DNA of 64,000 bases from Microbacteriaceae bacterium VKM Ac-2854. Its GTDB lineage: Bacteria > Actinomycetota > Actinomycetes > Actinomycetales > Microbacteriaceae. Positions 1 to 9,249 of the stretch are shown here, piece after piece (position 1 is the first letter of the stretch; each line of letters opens with the position of its first letter). A program made the translations under genes and the position numbers. The DNA is taken from positions 138,915-202,914 of the forward strand of contig JABMLH010000005.1 in the NCBI GenBank assembly GCA_013205085.1, given 5' to 3'. The notes below the pieces were generated by a model that searched no databases, was not told the DNA's origin, and was given only the letters and a program-made list of their open reading frames with translations.

Positions 1-19
1 ACGACGGCGCCGGACGAGG

Positions 20-556
20 TCAGGCGGTGGGCCAGGCGTCGGCGACCGCCTGGCGCACCTCGCCGAGCAGCTGCGGCAACGCCTTGGTCTTCGCGATGAT
101 CGGGAAGAAGTTCGCGTCGGTGGCCCAGCGCGGCACGATGTGCTGGTGCAGGTGCGCCGCGATCCCGGCCCCGGCGACTGCACCCTGGTTCATCCCCAGG
201 TTGAAGCCGTCGTTGTGGGAGACCTGTCGGATCACCCGCATCGCCGTCTGCGTCAGCGCGCCGATCTCAGCCACTTCTTCCGGGGTGGCCTCGTCGTACA
301 GCGGGATGTGGCGATAGGGGCAGACCAGGAGGTGGCCCGAGTTGTACGGGAACAGGTTCAGCAGCACGAAGGCATGCGTGCCGCGCGCGACGATCAGCGC
401 CTCCTCGTCCGAGAGACTCGGGGCGACGCAGAACGGGCACTCCTCGCGCCCGGCGGGCTGACCCTGCTGGATGTAGACCATCCGGTGCGGGGTCCACAGC
501 CGCTGGAACTCGTCGGGCACACCGACGAGGTGCTCGGAGGACTCGACCTCGGTCAT
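20..556 (-). CDS. HIT-family nucleotide hydrolase/phosphorylase
   Basis: A 178-residue histidine-triad protein, likely acting in the cytoplasm on dinucleoside polyphosphates or other nucleotide conjugates (AP4A phosphorylase-like in actinobacterial annotation; the substrate is inferred only). The signature HLHQHIV is at residues 135-141, with the last histidine the expected nucleophile. A CPFC pair at residues 40-43 suggests the structural zinc site seen in this branch. The ATG at 556 shares one base with the thrS stop (TGATG), so translation is probably coupled to thrS. The thrS-HIT order is common in Actinobacteria, usually followed by phosphatidylinositol-phosphate synthesis genes. Only 19 bases remain before the window edge, so that cannot be seen here. 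Confidence 0.9.
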   Translation of the reverse strand: MTEVESSEHLVGVPDEFQRLWTPHRMVYIQQGQPAGREECPFCVAPSLSDEEALIVARGTHAFVLLNLFPYNSGHLLVCPYRHIPLYDEATPEEVAEIGALTQTAMRVIRQVSHNDGFNLGMNQGAVAGAGIAAHLHQHIVPRWATDANFFPIIAKTKALPQLLGEVRQAVADAWPTA

Positions 557-2565
557 CAGACCTGCGCCTTCGCCGCGATGGCCTCGCGGATGCGCGCCAC
601 GGCGACGTCGCGCGGGATGCCGTTCTCCTGGGTGCCGTCGCGGAAGCGGAACGAGACGGCGCCCGCGTCGCGGTCCTTCTCCCCCACGATGATCTGGAAC
701 GGCACCTTCTGCAGCGTGGCGTTACGGATCTTCTTCTGCATCCGGTCGCTGGAGTAGTCGATCTCGGCACGCACGCCGCTCGACTTCAGCTCGCCGACGA
801 TCTCCTCCAGGTAGGGCAGGTACTCGTCCGCGATCGGGATGCCGACCACCTGCACCGGGGAGAGCCAGACCGGGAACGCGCCGGCGTAGTGCTCGGTGAG
901 GATCGCGAAGAAGCGCTCGATCGAGCCCAGCAGCGCGCGGTGGATCATCACCGGGCGCTTCTTGGTGCCGTCGGAGGCGGTGTACTCGAGCTCGAAGCGC
1001 TCCGGCTGGTTGAAATCGAGCTGGATCGTCGACATCTGCCAGGTGCGACCGATCGCGTCGCGCGCCTGCACCGAGATCTTCGGACCGTAGAACGCCGCTC
1101 CGCCCGGATCCGGCACCAGCTCGAGACCCGAGGCCACGGCGACACCGCGCAGCGACTCGATCGCCTCCGTCCACTGCTCCGGCGAGCCGACGAACTTCGG
1201 GTTGCCCTCCTCGTTCGTGGACAGTTCCAGGTAGAAGTCGTTCAGGCCGTAGTCGCGCAGCACCTGCAGCACGAACTCGAGGTTGCGGGTCAGCTCGACG
1301 GCCACATCCTCCTGCGTCACGTAGATGTGCGCATCGTCCTGCGTCATACCGCGCACACGGGTCAGGCCCTGCAGGGTGCCGCTCTTCTCGTAGCGGTAGA
1401 CGGAGCCGAACTCGGCCAGCCGCAACGGCAGTTCCCGATAGCTGCGACCGCGGGAACGGAAGATCAGGTTGTGGAACGGGCAGTTCATCGGCTTGAGGTA
1501 GTAGTCCTGCCCCTGCCGGGTGACGTTGCCCTCCTCATCCTGAAGCTCGTCGAGGTGCATGGGCGGGAACATGCCCTCGGAGTACCACTGGAGGTGTCCC
1601 GAGGTCATAAAAAGATCACCCTTGGTGATGTGCGGCGAGTTGACGAACTCGTAGCCGTGCGCGATCAGCTGCTCACGAAGGTACTGCTCGATCTCGTAGC
1701 GGATGATGCCGCCCTTGGGGTGGAAGACCGCCAGGCCCGAGCCGATCTCGTCCGGGAACGAGAACAGGTCGAGCTCGGCGCCGAGCTTGCGGTGATCGCG
1801 GCGCTGGGCCTCCTCGATCCGGGCCTGGTACGCGCGCAGCTCGTCCTTCGACGGCCACGCGGTGCCGTACACGCGCTGCAGCTGCGGGTTCTTTTCGGAG
1901 CCGCGCCAGTAGGCGGCGGCGATGCGGGTGAGCGCGTAACCGTTGCCGATCATCCGGGTGTTCGGAAGGTGCGGGCCGCGGCAGAGGTCCTTCCAGACGG
2001 TCTCGCCGGTCTTCGGGTCGACGTTGTCGTAGATGGTCAGCTCGGCGCCGCCGACCTCGACACTGGAACCGTCCTCGTCCGAGCTGCCGCCCTTGATGCC
2101 GATCAGCTCGAGCTTGTACGGCTCGGCGGCCAGCTCGGCGCGCGCCTCCTCCTCGGTCACGACGCGGCGGATGAAGCGCTGACCCTGGCGGATGATGCGG
2201 TCCATCGCCTTCTCGAGGGCCTTGATGCTCTCGGGCGTGAACGGCTCGGCCACGTCGAAGTCGTAGTAGAAGCCGTCAGTGACGGGCGGGCCGATGCCCA
2301 GCTTCGCCTCCGGGTTGATCGTCTGAACGGCCTGGGCCAGCACGTGCGCGGCGGAGTGGCGCAGGATGTTGAGCCCGTCGGGGCTGTTCAGGAAGACGGG
2401 CTCGATGGTGTCGCCGACGGAGACGTTCGCCGCGAGATCCTTCAGTTCGCCGTTGACGCGGATGGCGACGACGGAGCGGTCGGTGAAGTGCGTGAAGCCC
2501 GTTCCGGTCTCGGTCACCTCGATGCTCGACTCGACCGGTACGGACACTTCGGGCTCTTCTGACAC
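556..2565 (-). CDS. thrS: Threonyl-tRNA synthetase
   Basis: Class II aminoacyl-tRNA synthetase that charges tRNA-Thr. An N-terminal TGS-like region comes first, then the editing (SAD) domain with the HSAAH zinc-binding motif near residue 70 and DGFYYDF. The class II core follows, with MNCPFH (zinc cysteine), the motif-2 stretch around [11 protein letters not shown] and motif 3 around [11 protein letters not shown], then a C-terminal anticodon-binding domain. The start is set at GTG 2565: an AAGGAG at 2574-2579 is 8 nt away. The longer reading from GTG 2574 would have no spacing to that ribosome-binding site. Length of about 669 residues is normal. It is followed directly by the HIT gene. A TAAAGT -10-like box lies at 2602-2607. 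Confidence 0.96.
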   Translation of the reverse strand: MSEEPEVSVPVESSIEVTETGTGFTHFTDRSVVAIRVNGELKDLAANVSVGDTIEPVFLNSPDGLNILRHSAAHVLAQAVQTINPEAKLGIGPPVTDGFYYDFDVAEPFTPESIKALEKAMDRIIRQGQRFIRRVVTEEEARAELAAEPYKLELIGIKGGSSDEDGSSVEVGGAELTIYDNVDPKTGETVWKDLCRGPHLPNTRMIGNGYALTRIAAAYWRGSEKNPQLQRVYGTAWPSKDELRAYQARIEEAQRRDHRKLGAELDLFSFPDEIGSGLAVFHPKGGIIRYEIEQYLREQLIAHGYEFVNSPHITKGDLFMTSGHLQWYSEGMFPPMHLDELQDEEGNVTRQGQDYYLKPMNCPFHNLIFRSRGRSYRELPLRLAEFGSVYRYEKSGTLQGLTRVRGMTQDDAHIYVTQEDVAVELTRNLEFVLQVLRDYGLNDFYLELSTNEEGNPKFVGSPEQWTEAIESLRGVAVASGLELVPDPGGAAFYGPKISVQARDAIGRTWQMSTIQLDFNQPERFELEYTASDGTKKRPVMIHRALLGSIERFFAILTEHYAGAFPVWLSPVQVVGIPIADEYLPYLEEIVGELKSSGVRAEIDYSSDRMQKKIRNATLQKVPFQIIVGEKDRDAGAVSFRFRDGTQENGIPRDVAVARIREAIAAKAQV

Positions 2566-2612
2566 GACGGCCACTCCTTCACTTGTGGGACCAACCCTGC
2601 AACTTTACCGGG

Positions 2613-2728
2613 GCGCCGCGCGGAGCGTGGCGCTCCGGTCAAGCAACTCGACCGGGGCAACCCGACCGCGGCGCCGCGGGGAGCGTGGCGCCCCGGTCAA
2701 GCAACTCGGTCGGTGCGCGCCGCGGCTG
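2613..2728. repeat. 58-bp tandem repeat, two copies
   Basis: Two adjacent 58-bp units, 2613-2670 and 2671-2728. The first 38 bases of each (2613-2650 and 2671-2708) differ at only two positions and end in GTCAAGCAACTCG. In copy 1 the bases GGAGCG-TGG-CGCTCC can form a short hairpin; in copy 2 one pair of that stem is broken. The array lies between thrS (minus) and a small plus-strand ORF. No function is evident. It may be part of the thrS leader or an intergenic repeat family. Confidence 0.75.
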
Positions 2729-2740
2729 CTCGATCGGGAC

Positions 2741-2762
2741 TATTGTTCCGATTGATGGAACA
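2741..2762 (+). promoter_or_regulatory. Candidate promoter/operator of the 51-codon ORF
   Basis: TATTGT (2741-2746) fits the actinobacterial -10 pattern TANNNT. It overlaps a perfect inverted repeat TGTTCC-n7-GGAACA (2744-2762), as an operator would. No convincing -35 box is seen. The repeat is 32 nt upstream of the start codon at 2795. Confidence 0.35.
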
Positions 2763-2794
2763 TCATCGAGGCGAACCCCACGAAGGAGTGCGGT

Positions 2795-2950
2795 ATGTCG
2801 GACATCACAGCAACTCGCGGCACGGTGGCCCCTACGCGGGCCACGCGGAGCGGAGCGACGCGTAGCTCAGTGAGAACGGATCCAGCCCGGACGCCGGCGG
2901 CCGGCGGCGTGACGATCGACGTCACCGGCCCCGTCGATCCGATGACGTAG
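2795..2950 (+). CDS. Hypothetical 51-residue protein
   Basis: I do not recognise this protein. It begins MSDITATRG and ends GPVDPMT. It is rich in Thr, Ala and Arg, and has no cysteine, signal peptide or membrane segment, so it is probably disordered and basic. Support for it being a gene: a GAAGGAG ribosome-binding site (2782-2788) 6 nt before the ATG, a candidate promoter/operator upstream, and a perfect 11-bp hairpin starting 23 nt after the stop. Third codon positions are mostly G or C but less so than in neighbouring genes, which weakens the case. It stands alone between thrS and the polysaccharide locus. Confidence 0.5.
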   Translation: MSDITATRGTVAPTRATRSGATRSSVRTDPARTPAAGGVTIDVTGPVDPMT

Positions 2951-2973
2951 CGCCCGCGGATCCCCGCGGCGGA

Positions 2974-2999
2974 CGCGGCCCGGGCGAACCCGGGCCGCG
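2974..2999 (+). terminator. 11-bp GC hairpin with CGAA loop
   Basis: Perfect inverted repeat, arms 2974-2984 and 2989-2999, with a CGAA tetraloop. There is no T-tract, which is typical of terminators in high-GC actinobacteria. It lies just downstream of the 51-codon ORF. Confidence 0.65.
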
Positions 3000-3000
3000 C

Positions 3001-3543
3001 CGGCTTCCGACGCGACCGGGTGCGTTCCTAGCGCACAACGGCGTAACCGGAAGCCATGGCCGCGCGGCGACCCGGTCACCGTGCGTCCGCGATCAGGATA
3101 GCCAGGTCGCGGGCGTCTGCGGTGCGCCCCAAAACGTCCGAACCGCGCCAGATCCGGCTCCCGAATAGGGGGTCTTGTGTCTCGAGGCTGCGAGCTATGG
3201 TCAAATCTCGTAGACACAGATCGAATCCCGGCCTTCCGCCGGCTCGACGGGCACCGTCGCCCGCCGGACCAGCACGGTCGCAGGGCATTCGTTCGAAGAG
3301 ACGTCTGCAGTGAGCTACGACCACTTTTCCTAGAAGTGCCGTCGCTCTCCGCGACCGAGAAGATCGTCCGTGCCCAGACCCGCCATGTCTGACGCCTCTC
3401 GCTCCCACCACCCGTAGTTGTTCCCTGTGTAATCCCGGAATGCAGGTTGACGTCATGACGCACCGCTGTGCGCGGTTCTTCCCCGCGCTCACTCCTCCCG
3501 AAGGCCCTCTTCCCCCGATCGGTGGCGAGCCAAGCCGCCGGGG
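3001..3543. other. Non-coding region upstream of polysaccharide locus
   Basis: About 540 bp without a convincing gene. It holds an imperfect stem TGTGTCT...AGACACA (3176-3218), a TGTAAT box at 3428-3433 that could be the -10 of the downstream locus, and a TGACGTCA palindrome at 3448-3455 that could be an operator. The length suggests a long regulated leader for the polysaccharide genes. None of these elements is proven. Confidence 0.4.
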
Positions 3544-5076
3544 ATGAGTGCCTTCGGCCACGAGGCCGACTCCTTCACGAACCCGTTCTCCGGGCCGTTC
3601 GTCGCCGGTCCTTCCGTGTCCGGCCCCTCGCGCCGCGGAACGGCCGTACCGCCTCGGACGCGTGCCTGGCGGAAGAGATTCCGCCGTCGCGCCATCGCGG
3701 CGGATGTCGTCGCCATCCTCGCGACGCTCTCGCTGACGCACGTCGCCCTCCTGCTGCAGGACCGCCTCCAGGGCCAGCCCATGCAGGGGTCCGCGGTGCT
3801 GCCCGTCTTCGTCGGAGCCCTGTGGCTGGGCGCGCTGCTGATCGCGCACGGTCGCAGCCCCCGCCACCTCGGCACCGGCATGGACGAGTACCGGCGCACG
3901 GTCGCGGCGAGCATCGGCACCTTCGGCGCCGTGGCGATCGCCTCCGCGCTCAGCCTGGTGCCCGTCCCGCGGCTCTACTTCGCTCTCGCGCTGCCGCTGG
4001 GTCTGCTGGCCCTGATCGGCGGGCATTGGCTCGGCCGGCGGGCGCTGCGCCGGGCCCGGTTGCGCGGTGAGTCGCTCTCCCGTGTGATCGTGCTCGGCGC
4101 GCGCGACGACGTCGCGTACGTGATCGGCCAGATCGAGCGCCGTCGCGGCACGGTCGAATACGAGGTGGTCGGCGTCGCCGTGGCGAGCCTGGGCGCCGAG
4201 GCGCCGATCACCGTCCGCGGCCACACGATCCCGGTCGTGGGAGCGATCGATCGAGTCACCCAGTCCGTGCGCTCGTTGGGCGCCGACGCGGTGATCGTCG
4301 CGGGCCCCGTGGACGGCGGCAACGCCTTCCTGCGCCGGCTCGGCTGGTCACTCGAGGAGACGGGGACCGAACTCGTGCTCTCCCCCGGCCTCACCAACGT
4401 GGCCGGGCCGCGGATCCACTGGCGTCCCGTCGAAGGGTTGCCGCTGATCAGTGTCGAGCTGCCGCAGTACTCCGGCACCCGTCACCTGATGAAGCGCTGC
4501 CTCGACGTGCTGCTCTCCGCCGCCGCGCTGGTGGCGCTCGCTCCGCTCCTGCTCGTGCTGGCCGCACTGGTGCGGCGCGAGGGTCCGGGTCCGATCGTCT
4601 TCAGCCAGCAGCGCATCGGGCGCAACGGCGAGCCGTTCACGATCTACAAGTTCCGGTCGATGACCGTGGATGCGGAGGAGCGGCTCACCGCGCTCGCGCA
4701 CCTGAACGAGAGCACCGGCCCGCTCTTCAAGATCCGCGACGATCCCCGAGTCACCCGGATCGGTCGGGTGATGCGGCGGTACTCGCTCGACGAGCTGCCG
4801 CAGTTCTGGAACGTGCTCCGCGGCGACATGAGCCTGGTCGGTCCGCGTCCGCCGCTGGCGCGCGAGGTGCAGAGCTACGACGCCACGGTGAACCGTCGGC
4901 TGTACATCAAGCCGGGCATCACCGGGATGTGGCAGATCAACGGTCGATCCGAGCTCGACTGGGAGGACGGCATCCGCCTCGACCTCTACTACGTCGAGAA
5001 CTGGTCGCTCACGGGCGACCTGATCATCCTCTGGCGCACGGCCTGGATGCTGTTGCGCCCCGTCGGCGCCTACTGA
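3544..5076 (+). CDS. Polyprenyl-phosphate sugar-1-phosphate transferase (initiating enzyme)
   Basis: WcaJ/CpsE-like initiating transferase of 510 residues that moves a sugar-1-phosphate from a nucleotide sugar to undecaprenyl phosphate at the inner face of the membrane. The N-terminal half has several hydrophobic segments (from about residue 50) and a CoA-binding-like Rossmann region. The catalytic bacterial sugar transferase domain runs from about residue 316 (KRCLDV), with FRSMTVDAEERL, DELPQFWNV and SLVGPRPPL. The C-terminus has the usual KPGITGMWQINGR and YVENWSL. The start at ATG 3544 lacks a good ribosome-binding site, and no in-frame upstream start was found nearby. It probably opens the locus, with 184 nt before the next gene. 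Confidence 0.93.
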   Translation: MSAFGHEADSFTNPFSGPFVAGPSVSGPSRRGTAVPPRTRAWRKRFRRRAIAADVVAILATLSLTHVALLLQDRLQGQPMQGSAVLPVFVGALWLGALLIAHGRSPRHLGTGMDEYRRTVAASIGTFGAVAIASALSLVPVPRLYFALALPLGLLALIGGHWLGRRALRRARLRGESLSRVIVLGARDDVAYVIGQIERRRGTVEYEVVGVAVASLGAEAPITVRGHTIPVVGAIDRVTQSVRSLGADAVIVAGPVDGGNAFLRRLGWSLEETGTELVLSPGLTNVAGPRIHWRPVEGLPLISVELPQYSGTRHLMKRCLDVLLSAAALVALAPLLLVLAALVRREGPGPIVFSQQRIGRNGEPFTIYKFRSMTVDAEERLTALAHLNESTGPLFKIRDDPRVTRIGRVMRRYSLDELPQFWNVLRGDMSLVGPRPPLAREVQSYDATVNRRLYIKPGITGMWQINGRSELDWEDGIRLDLYYVENWSLTGDLIILWRTAWMLLRPVGAY

Positions 5077-5260
5077 CGCCACCTCATCCCGCTCCTCCCC
5101 TCTCCGCAGCCGGCCTCCCGCCGTCGAGGCGCGCGTTCGTCGTCCCCGCACGGGCGCCGCTCGTCCCCTGAACGCCCGCCGAACCGCCTCCTCCCGCGCA
5201 CAGCGGGCCTCGTTCCGTACCGACTCCACCCGCACCACCGATCCCGAACAGGAAACGACC

Positions 5261-6334
5261 ATGACCGAGAAACTCCGCGTCGCGCTGATCGGCGCCGGCT
5301 ACTGGGGGCCCAATCTCGCGCGCAACTTCGCCGCGAGCGACGACTGGGAGCTGGTGGCCGTGTGCGATCCCGATACCGGCCGCGCCCGCACCGTCGCCGC
5401 CGCGAGCGGCGGGGTCGCCGTGCACGCCTCACTCACCGAGGCGCTCGCCGTGCACCACCTCGACGCGGTGGCGATCGCCACCCCGGCCCGGACGCACCAC
5501 GGCATCGCGATGACCGCCCTCGAGGCGGGCCTGCACGTCCTGGTCGAGAAGCCGCTGGCCGATTCGAGCGAGCACGGCGTCGAGATGGTCGAGCGCGCCC
5601 GCGACGCCGGCCTGGTGCTGATGGCCGACCACACCTACTGCTACACCCCGGCGGTGCTGAAGATGCGTGAGCTGATCGGCGACGGCTCGCTCGGTGAGGT
5701 GCTGTTCATCGACGCGGTGCGGATCAACCTCGGCCTGATCCAGCCCGACGTCGACGTGTTCTGGGACCTCGCGCCGCACGACCTGTCCATCCTCGACTTC
5801 ATCCTGCCGGGTGGCCTGCGCGACGGGGCGATCGCAGCGCAGGGCGCGGATCCGTTGCATGCGGGGCGCGCGTGCGTCGGCTACCTGACGCTGCCACTGG
5901 GCGACGGCGCCGTCGCGAACGTGCACGTGAACTGGCTCAGCCCGACCAAGATCCGCCGGATGGTGATCGGCGGCTCGGAACGCACGCTGGTGTGGGACGA
6001 CCTCAATCCCGCCCAGCGGCTCAGCGTCTACGACCGCGGCGTCGACCTCGGCATGTCGTCGGCACTCGGCACCGACCGCCGACGCGCGGCGATCTCGTAC
6101 CGCTTGGGCGACACCTGGTCGCCGGCACTGCCGGAGCGCGAGCCGTTGCGCGACATGGTGACCGAGTACGCCGCGAGCATCCGGGAGCAGCGCTCGCCGC
6201 GCACCGACGGAGCGGCGGCCCTGCGGGTGCTCTCGGTGTTGGAGGCGGTCCGGGCGACGCTCGCGGGCGCGGGCCAGATCAGCACAGCAGCGGCCCCGGC
6301 GATGCGGATGGAGGCGGCGTCGTGGGCGCTCTGA
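5261..6334 (+). CDS. Gfo/Idh/MocA-family oxidoreductase
   Basis: NAD(P)-dependent sugar dehydrogenase of 357 residues. The N-terminal Rossmann motif IGAGYWGPN is at about residues 10-18. The family EKPL motif is near residue 97, with the lysine expected to be catalytic. HDLSILDF belongs to the substrate domain. In related loci WlbA/WbpB-type members oxidise C3 of a UDP-GlcNAc uronic acid before a DegT enzyme aminates it. The two aminotransferases and a WbpD-like acetyltransferase in this locus support that role, but the exact substrate is inferred. A GGAAA ribosome-binding site precedes ATG 5261. The end overlaps the next gene by 13 nt. Confidence 0.9.
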   Translation: MTEKLRVALIGAGYWGPNLARNFAASDDWELVAVCDPDTGRARTVAAASGGVAVHASLTEALAVHHLDAVAIATPARTHHGIAMTALEAGLHVLVEKPLADSSEHGVEMVERARDAGLVLMADHTYCYTPAVLKMRELIGDGSLGEVLFIDAVRINLGLIQPDVDVFWDLAPHDLSILDFILPGGLRDGAIAAQGADPLHAGRACVGYLTLPLGDGAVANVHVNWLSPTKIRRMVIGGSERTLVWDDLNPAQRLSVYDRGVDLGMSSALGTDRRRAAISYRLGDTWSPALPEREPLRDMVTEYAASIREQRSPRTDGAAALRVLSVLEAVRATLAGAGQISTAAAPAMRMEAASWAL

Positions 6335-7389
6335 ACCTGCTCGCCCGCCCCCTGGCCGGCGCCGACGTCCTGGTCACCGGCGGAGCCGGCACGATCGGTT
6401 CCACTCTCGTCGACCAGCTGCTCGACGCCGGGGCTGGGCACATCGACGTCCTGGACAACTTCGTCCGCGGCCGCTGGCAGAACCTCGACGACGCGCTGCG
6501 CCACGGCGGCGACCGGGTCCGCGTCGTCGAGGGCGATCTCGCCGACCGAGCTCTCGTGCACGACCTGGTGCGGGGCAAGGACGTGGTGTTCCACCAGGCC
6601 GCGATCCGGATCACGCAGTGCGCCGAGGATCCGCGGCTCGCGCTGGAGGTGCTGGTCGACGGCAGCTTCACGGTCTACGAGGCCGCCGCCGCCCACAAGG
6701 TCGGCCGCGTGGTCGCGGCCTCCAGTGCCTCCGTCTACGGGCTCGCGACCCGCTTCCCGACCCACGAGCAACACCATCCGTACGCCAACGACACGTTCTA
6801 CGGAGCCGCGAAGACGTTCACCGAGGGGATGCTCGCCAGCTTCGCCGCCATGGACGCGCTGAACGCGGTGACGCTGCGGTACTTCAACGTCTACGGACCG
6901 CGGATGGACGTGCACGGCCTGTACACCGAGGTGCTGGTGCGCTGGATGGAGCGGATCGAGGCGGGTCTCGCCCCGATCGTGATGGGCGACGGCCTGCAGA
7001 CGATGGACTTCGTGTTCGTCGAGGACGTCGCGCGGGCCAACGTGCTCGCGGCGACGGCCCCCGGGCACGGCTACCTCGGCGCCGTCAACGTCGGCACCGG
7101 GGTCGAGACCAGCCTGCTGGAGCTCGCACGGACCCTGCTGCGGGTGATGGAGTCGCCGCTCACCGTCGAGTTCGCCCCGGCCCGCGGGGTGAACGGTGTG
7201 ACCCGCCGCCTCGCGGACACTCGGAAGGCGCGCGACGAACTGGGCTTCGTCGCCGCCGTCGGCCTCGAGGAGGGCCTGCGCCGCCTCGTGGACTGGTGGC
7301 GCGCCGAACGTGCACGGGCTGCGGCGTCGGCGACCGACACCGCCGACGCCCGCGCGATCGCCGCCCACAGCATGGGGGCAGCGCGGTGA
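6322..7389 (+). CDS. NAD-dependent nucleotide-sugar epimerase/dehydratase
   Basis: Extended short-chain dehydrogenase of about 355 residues, acting on a UDP- or dTDP-sugar. The cofactor motif GGAGTIGS is at residues 20-27. A Ser-rich segment ASSASVYG and the YGAAK catalytic pair (Tyr about 160) follow, then RYFNVYGPRMD, typical of UDP-glucose 4-epimerase-like enzymes. The GTG at 6322 was chosen because GGAGG at 6310-6314 lies 7 nt upstream and the family's N-terminus begins a few residues before the Rossmann motif. It overlaps the oxidoreductase by 13 nt and the next gene by 4 nt (GTGA). The product sugar cannot be told from sequence. Confidence 0.9.
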   Translation: MGALNLLARPLAGADVLVTGGAGTIGSTLVDQLLDAGAGHIDVLDNFVRGRWQNLDDALRHGGDRVRVVEGDLADRALVHDLVRGKDVVFHQAAIRITQCAEDPRLALEVLVDGSFTVYEAAAAHKVGRVVAASSASVYGLATRFPTHEQHHPYANDTFYGAAKTFTEGMLASFAAMDALNAVTLRYFNVYGPRMDVHGLYTEVLVRWMERIEAGLAPIVMGDGLQTMDFVFVEDVARANVLAATAPGHGYLGAVNVGTGVETSLLELARTLLRVMESPLTVEFAPARGVNGVTRRLADTRKARDELGFVAAVGLEEGLRRLVDWWRAERARAAASATDTADARAIAAHSMGAAR

Positions 7390-8606
7390 ACCGGATCAAC
7401 GTGATGCAGCCGTGGTTCGGCGCCGAGGAGGTCGACGCTCTCACCGAGGTGATCGCCTCCGGCTGGGTGGCCCAGGGGCCCCGGGTCGCGGCCTTCGAGA
7501 AGGCCTTCGCGCAGCGGCAGCAGGCCGAGCACGCCGTCGCGCTCTCCAGCTGCACGGCCGCGCTGCACCTCGCGCTCATCGTCACCGGCATCGGCCCCGG
7601 CGACGACGTGGTGCTGCCGTCGTTCTCCTTCATCGCCACGGCGAACGCCGCGTCCTACGTCGGCGCCCGGGCGGTCTTCGCCGATGTGGATCCGCTCACC
7701 GGCAACGTCACCGCGGAGACGGTGCTGGCCGCGCTGACGCCGGCGACGCGCGCCGTGATCGCAGTGGACCAGGGCGGCGTCCCGGTTGACCTGGATTCGA
7801 TCCGCGCCGCGACGGACCCGCGCGGCATCGTGGTGATCGAGGACGCCGCGTGCGGCGCCGGCTCGAGCTACCGCGGGCGACCGGTCGGCGCCGGCGCGCT
7901 GATCTCGGCCTGGTCCTTCCATCCGCGCAAGGTGCTCACCTGCGGCGAGGGCGGCATGCTCACCACGAACGACGGGGCGCTCGCGGGTCGCGCCCGCACG
8001 CTGCGCGAGCACGCGATGTCGGTCTCCGCCGCGGATCGGCACACGAGCGTGCTCGCGCCGGCCGAGCAGTACACCGAGATCGGCCTGAACTACCGGATGA
8101 CCGACCTGCAGGCCGCCGTCGGGCTGGTGCAGTTGGGCAGGCTGTCGGGCTTCGTAGCCCGACGGCGGGAACTGGCCGCGCGCTACACCGCGGCCTTCGA
8201 GGGCGTTCCCGGAATGCGGCCCGTGGCGGACCCCGCCTGGGGCACGTCGAACTTCCAGTCCTATTGGATCGAACTCGCGACCGGACGCGAGGCGGTGCTC
8301 ACCGCGCTCGCCGAGAACGGCGTCTCTGCCCGGCGCGGCATCATGGCCGCCCACCTGCAGCCCGCGTACCGCGACCGCGACACCGGCTCGGCCACGCTCG
8401 AGGTGACCGAGCGCCTGAGCGGCAACAGCCTCATCCTGCCGCTGTTCCACGCGATGACCGCGGCGGAGCAGAACCGGGTGATCGAGCTCGTCATCGGCGC
8501 CGTCAACGGTGCCGACGCCGATGACGGGGCCGGCGAAGGCGTGGGCACAGGCACAACTGGCAGCACCGCGAGCATCGGAACGATCGGAGACCTCGCCCGT
8601 GTCTGA
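7386..8606 (+). CDS. DegT/DnrJ/EryC1-family aminotransferase
   Basis: PLP-dependent sugar aminotransferase of about 406 residues that converts a keto nucleotide sugar to its amino form, normally with glutamate. Family features are the N-terminal PWFGAEEV and GWVAQGPRV, SSCTAALHLAL for phosphate binding, and SFHPRKVLTCGEGG holding the PLP lysine at about residue 182. The GTG start at 7386 overlaps the epimerase stop by 4 nt. It belongs to the PglE/GDP-perosamine-synthase-like branch by appearance, and the NeuD-type acyltransferase that follows fits an N-acylated amino sugar. It is distinct from the second DegT enzyme at 11800. Confidence 0.92.
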   Translation: MNRINVMQPWFGAEEVDALTEVIASGWVAQGPRVAAFEKAFAQRQQAEHAVALSSCTAALHLALIVTGIGPGDDVVLPSFSFIATANAASYVGARAVFADVDPLTGNVTAETVLAALTPATRAVIAVDQGGVPVDLDSIRAATDPRGIVVIEDAACGAGSSYRGRPVGAGALISAWSFHPRKVLTCGEGGMLTTNDGALAGRARTLREHAMSVSAADRHTSVLAPAEQYTEIGLNYRMTDLQAAVGLVQLGRLSGFVARRRELAARYTAAFEGVPGMRPVADPAWGTSNFQSYWIELATGREAVLTALAENGVSARRGIMAAHLQPAYRDRDTGSATLEVTERLSGNSLILPLFHAMTAAEQNRVIELVIGAVNGADADDGAGEGVGTGTTGSTASIGTIGDLARV

Positions 8607-9249
8607 ACTCATCCTGGTCGGTGCCAGCGGGCTCGCCCGCGAGGTGCTCGCCGCCCTCGCCGCCGGCCGCAGCTACCGCACGGTCGCCCTGGTCGACGAC
8701 GTCGAAAGCCGCTGGGGCTCGACGGTCGATGGCGCGAAGGTGATCGGCGGACTCGACGCGATCGTCGATCACCCGACCGCGAAGCTGCTGATCTGCGTCG
8801 GTCACGGCAGCTCGCGGGCGAAGATCGCGATGCGGCTGGCGGCGCTCGGCGTGACCGACGCGCGATACGCGCGCCTGGTGCATCCGCAGGTGCACGTTCC
8901 GCGCAGCGTGCACGTCGGGGTCGGCAGCATCATCCTCGCCGGGGTCGTGCTCACGGCCGACGTCGTGCTCGGGCGGCATGTGGTCGCGATGCCGCACGTC
9001 ACCCTCACCCACGGCAATCGGGTCGACTCCTTCGTCACGCTCTGCGCCGGGGTGACCCTCGGCGGCGGTGTGCGCGTCGGCGAGGAGGCGTACCTCGGCA
9101 TGAGCAGCAGCGTGCGCGAGCGGGTGCGGATCGGGGCGCGGTCCACGCTCGGGATGGGCGCGGTACTGCTGCGCGATCAACCGGCCGGCGAGACCTGGCT
9201 CGGCGTTCCCGCGGTGAGCTACACCCCGATCGCGGGGAATCGGCGATGA
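8599..9249 (+). CDS. NeuD/PglD-type sugar O- or N-acyltransferase
   Basis: About 216 residues. The N-terminus is a small PglD-like nucleotide-sugar binding fold (SELILVGASGLAREVL). The rest is a left-handed beta-helix with hexapeptide repeats (HVGVGSIILAGVVL, RVRIGARSTLGMG). Such enzymes use acetyl-CoA to acetylate the amino group made by a partner DegT aminotransferase, here the gene directly upstream. GTG 8599 was chosen: CGGAGA at 8585-8590 is 8 nt away and the family's first strand begins immediately after. Overlaps are 8 nt with the aminotransferase and 4 nt (ATGA) with the next gene. Confidence 0.88.
   Translation: MSELILVGASGLAREVLAALAAGRSYRTVALVDDVESRWGSTVDGAKVIGGLDAIVDHPTAKLLICVGHGSSRAKIAMRLAALGVTDARYARLVHPQVHVPRSVHVGVGSIILAGVVLTADVVLGRHVVAMPHVTLTHGNRVDSFVTLCAGVTLGGGVRVGEEAYLGMSSSVRERVRIGARSTLGMGAVLLRDQPAGETWLGVPAVSYTPIAGNRR

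Noticed and set aside
2575-2794. T-box leader for thrS
   Set aside because: No specifier loop or T-box sequence was recognised, and the likely thrS transcript start gives only a short leader.
2740-2925. Minus-strand 61-codon frame over the small ORF
   Set aside because: It has no ribosome-binding site and lies opposite the better-supported plus-strand ORF and operator-like repeat.
3176-3218. Stem TGTGTCT...AGACACA taken as a riboswitch
   Set aside because: It is a single imperfect stem about 330 nt before the gene with no recognisable riboswitch core. It is noted only in the region entry.
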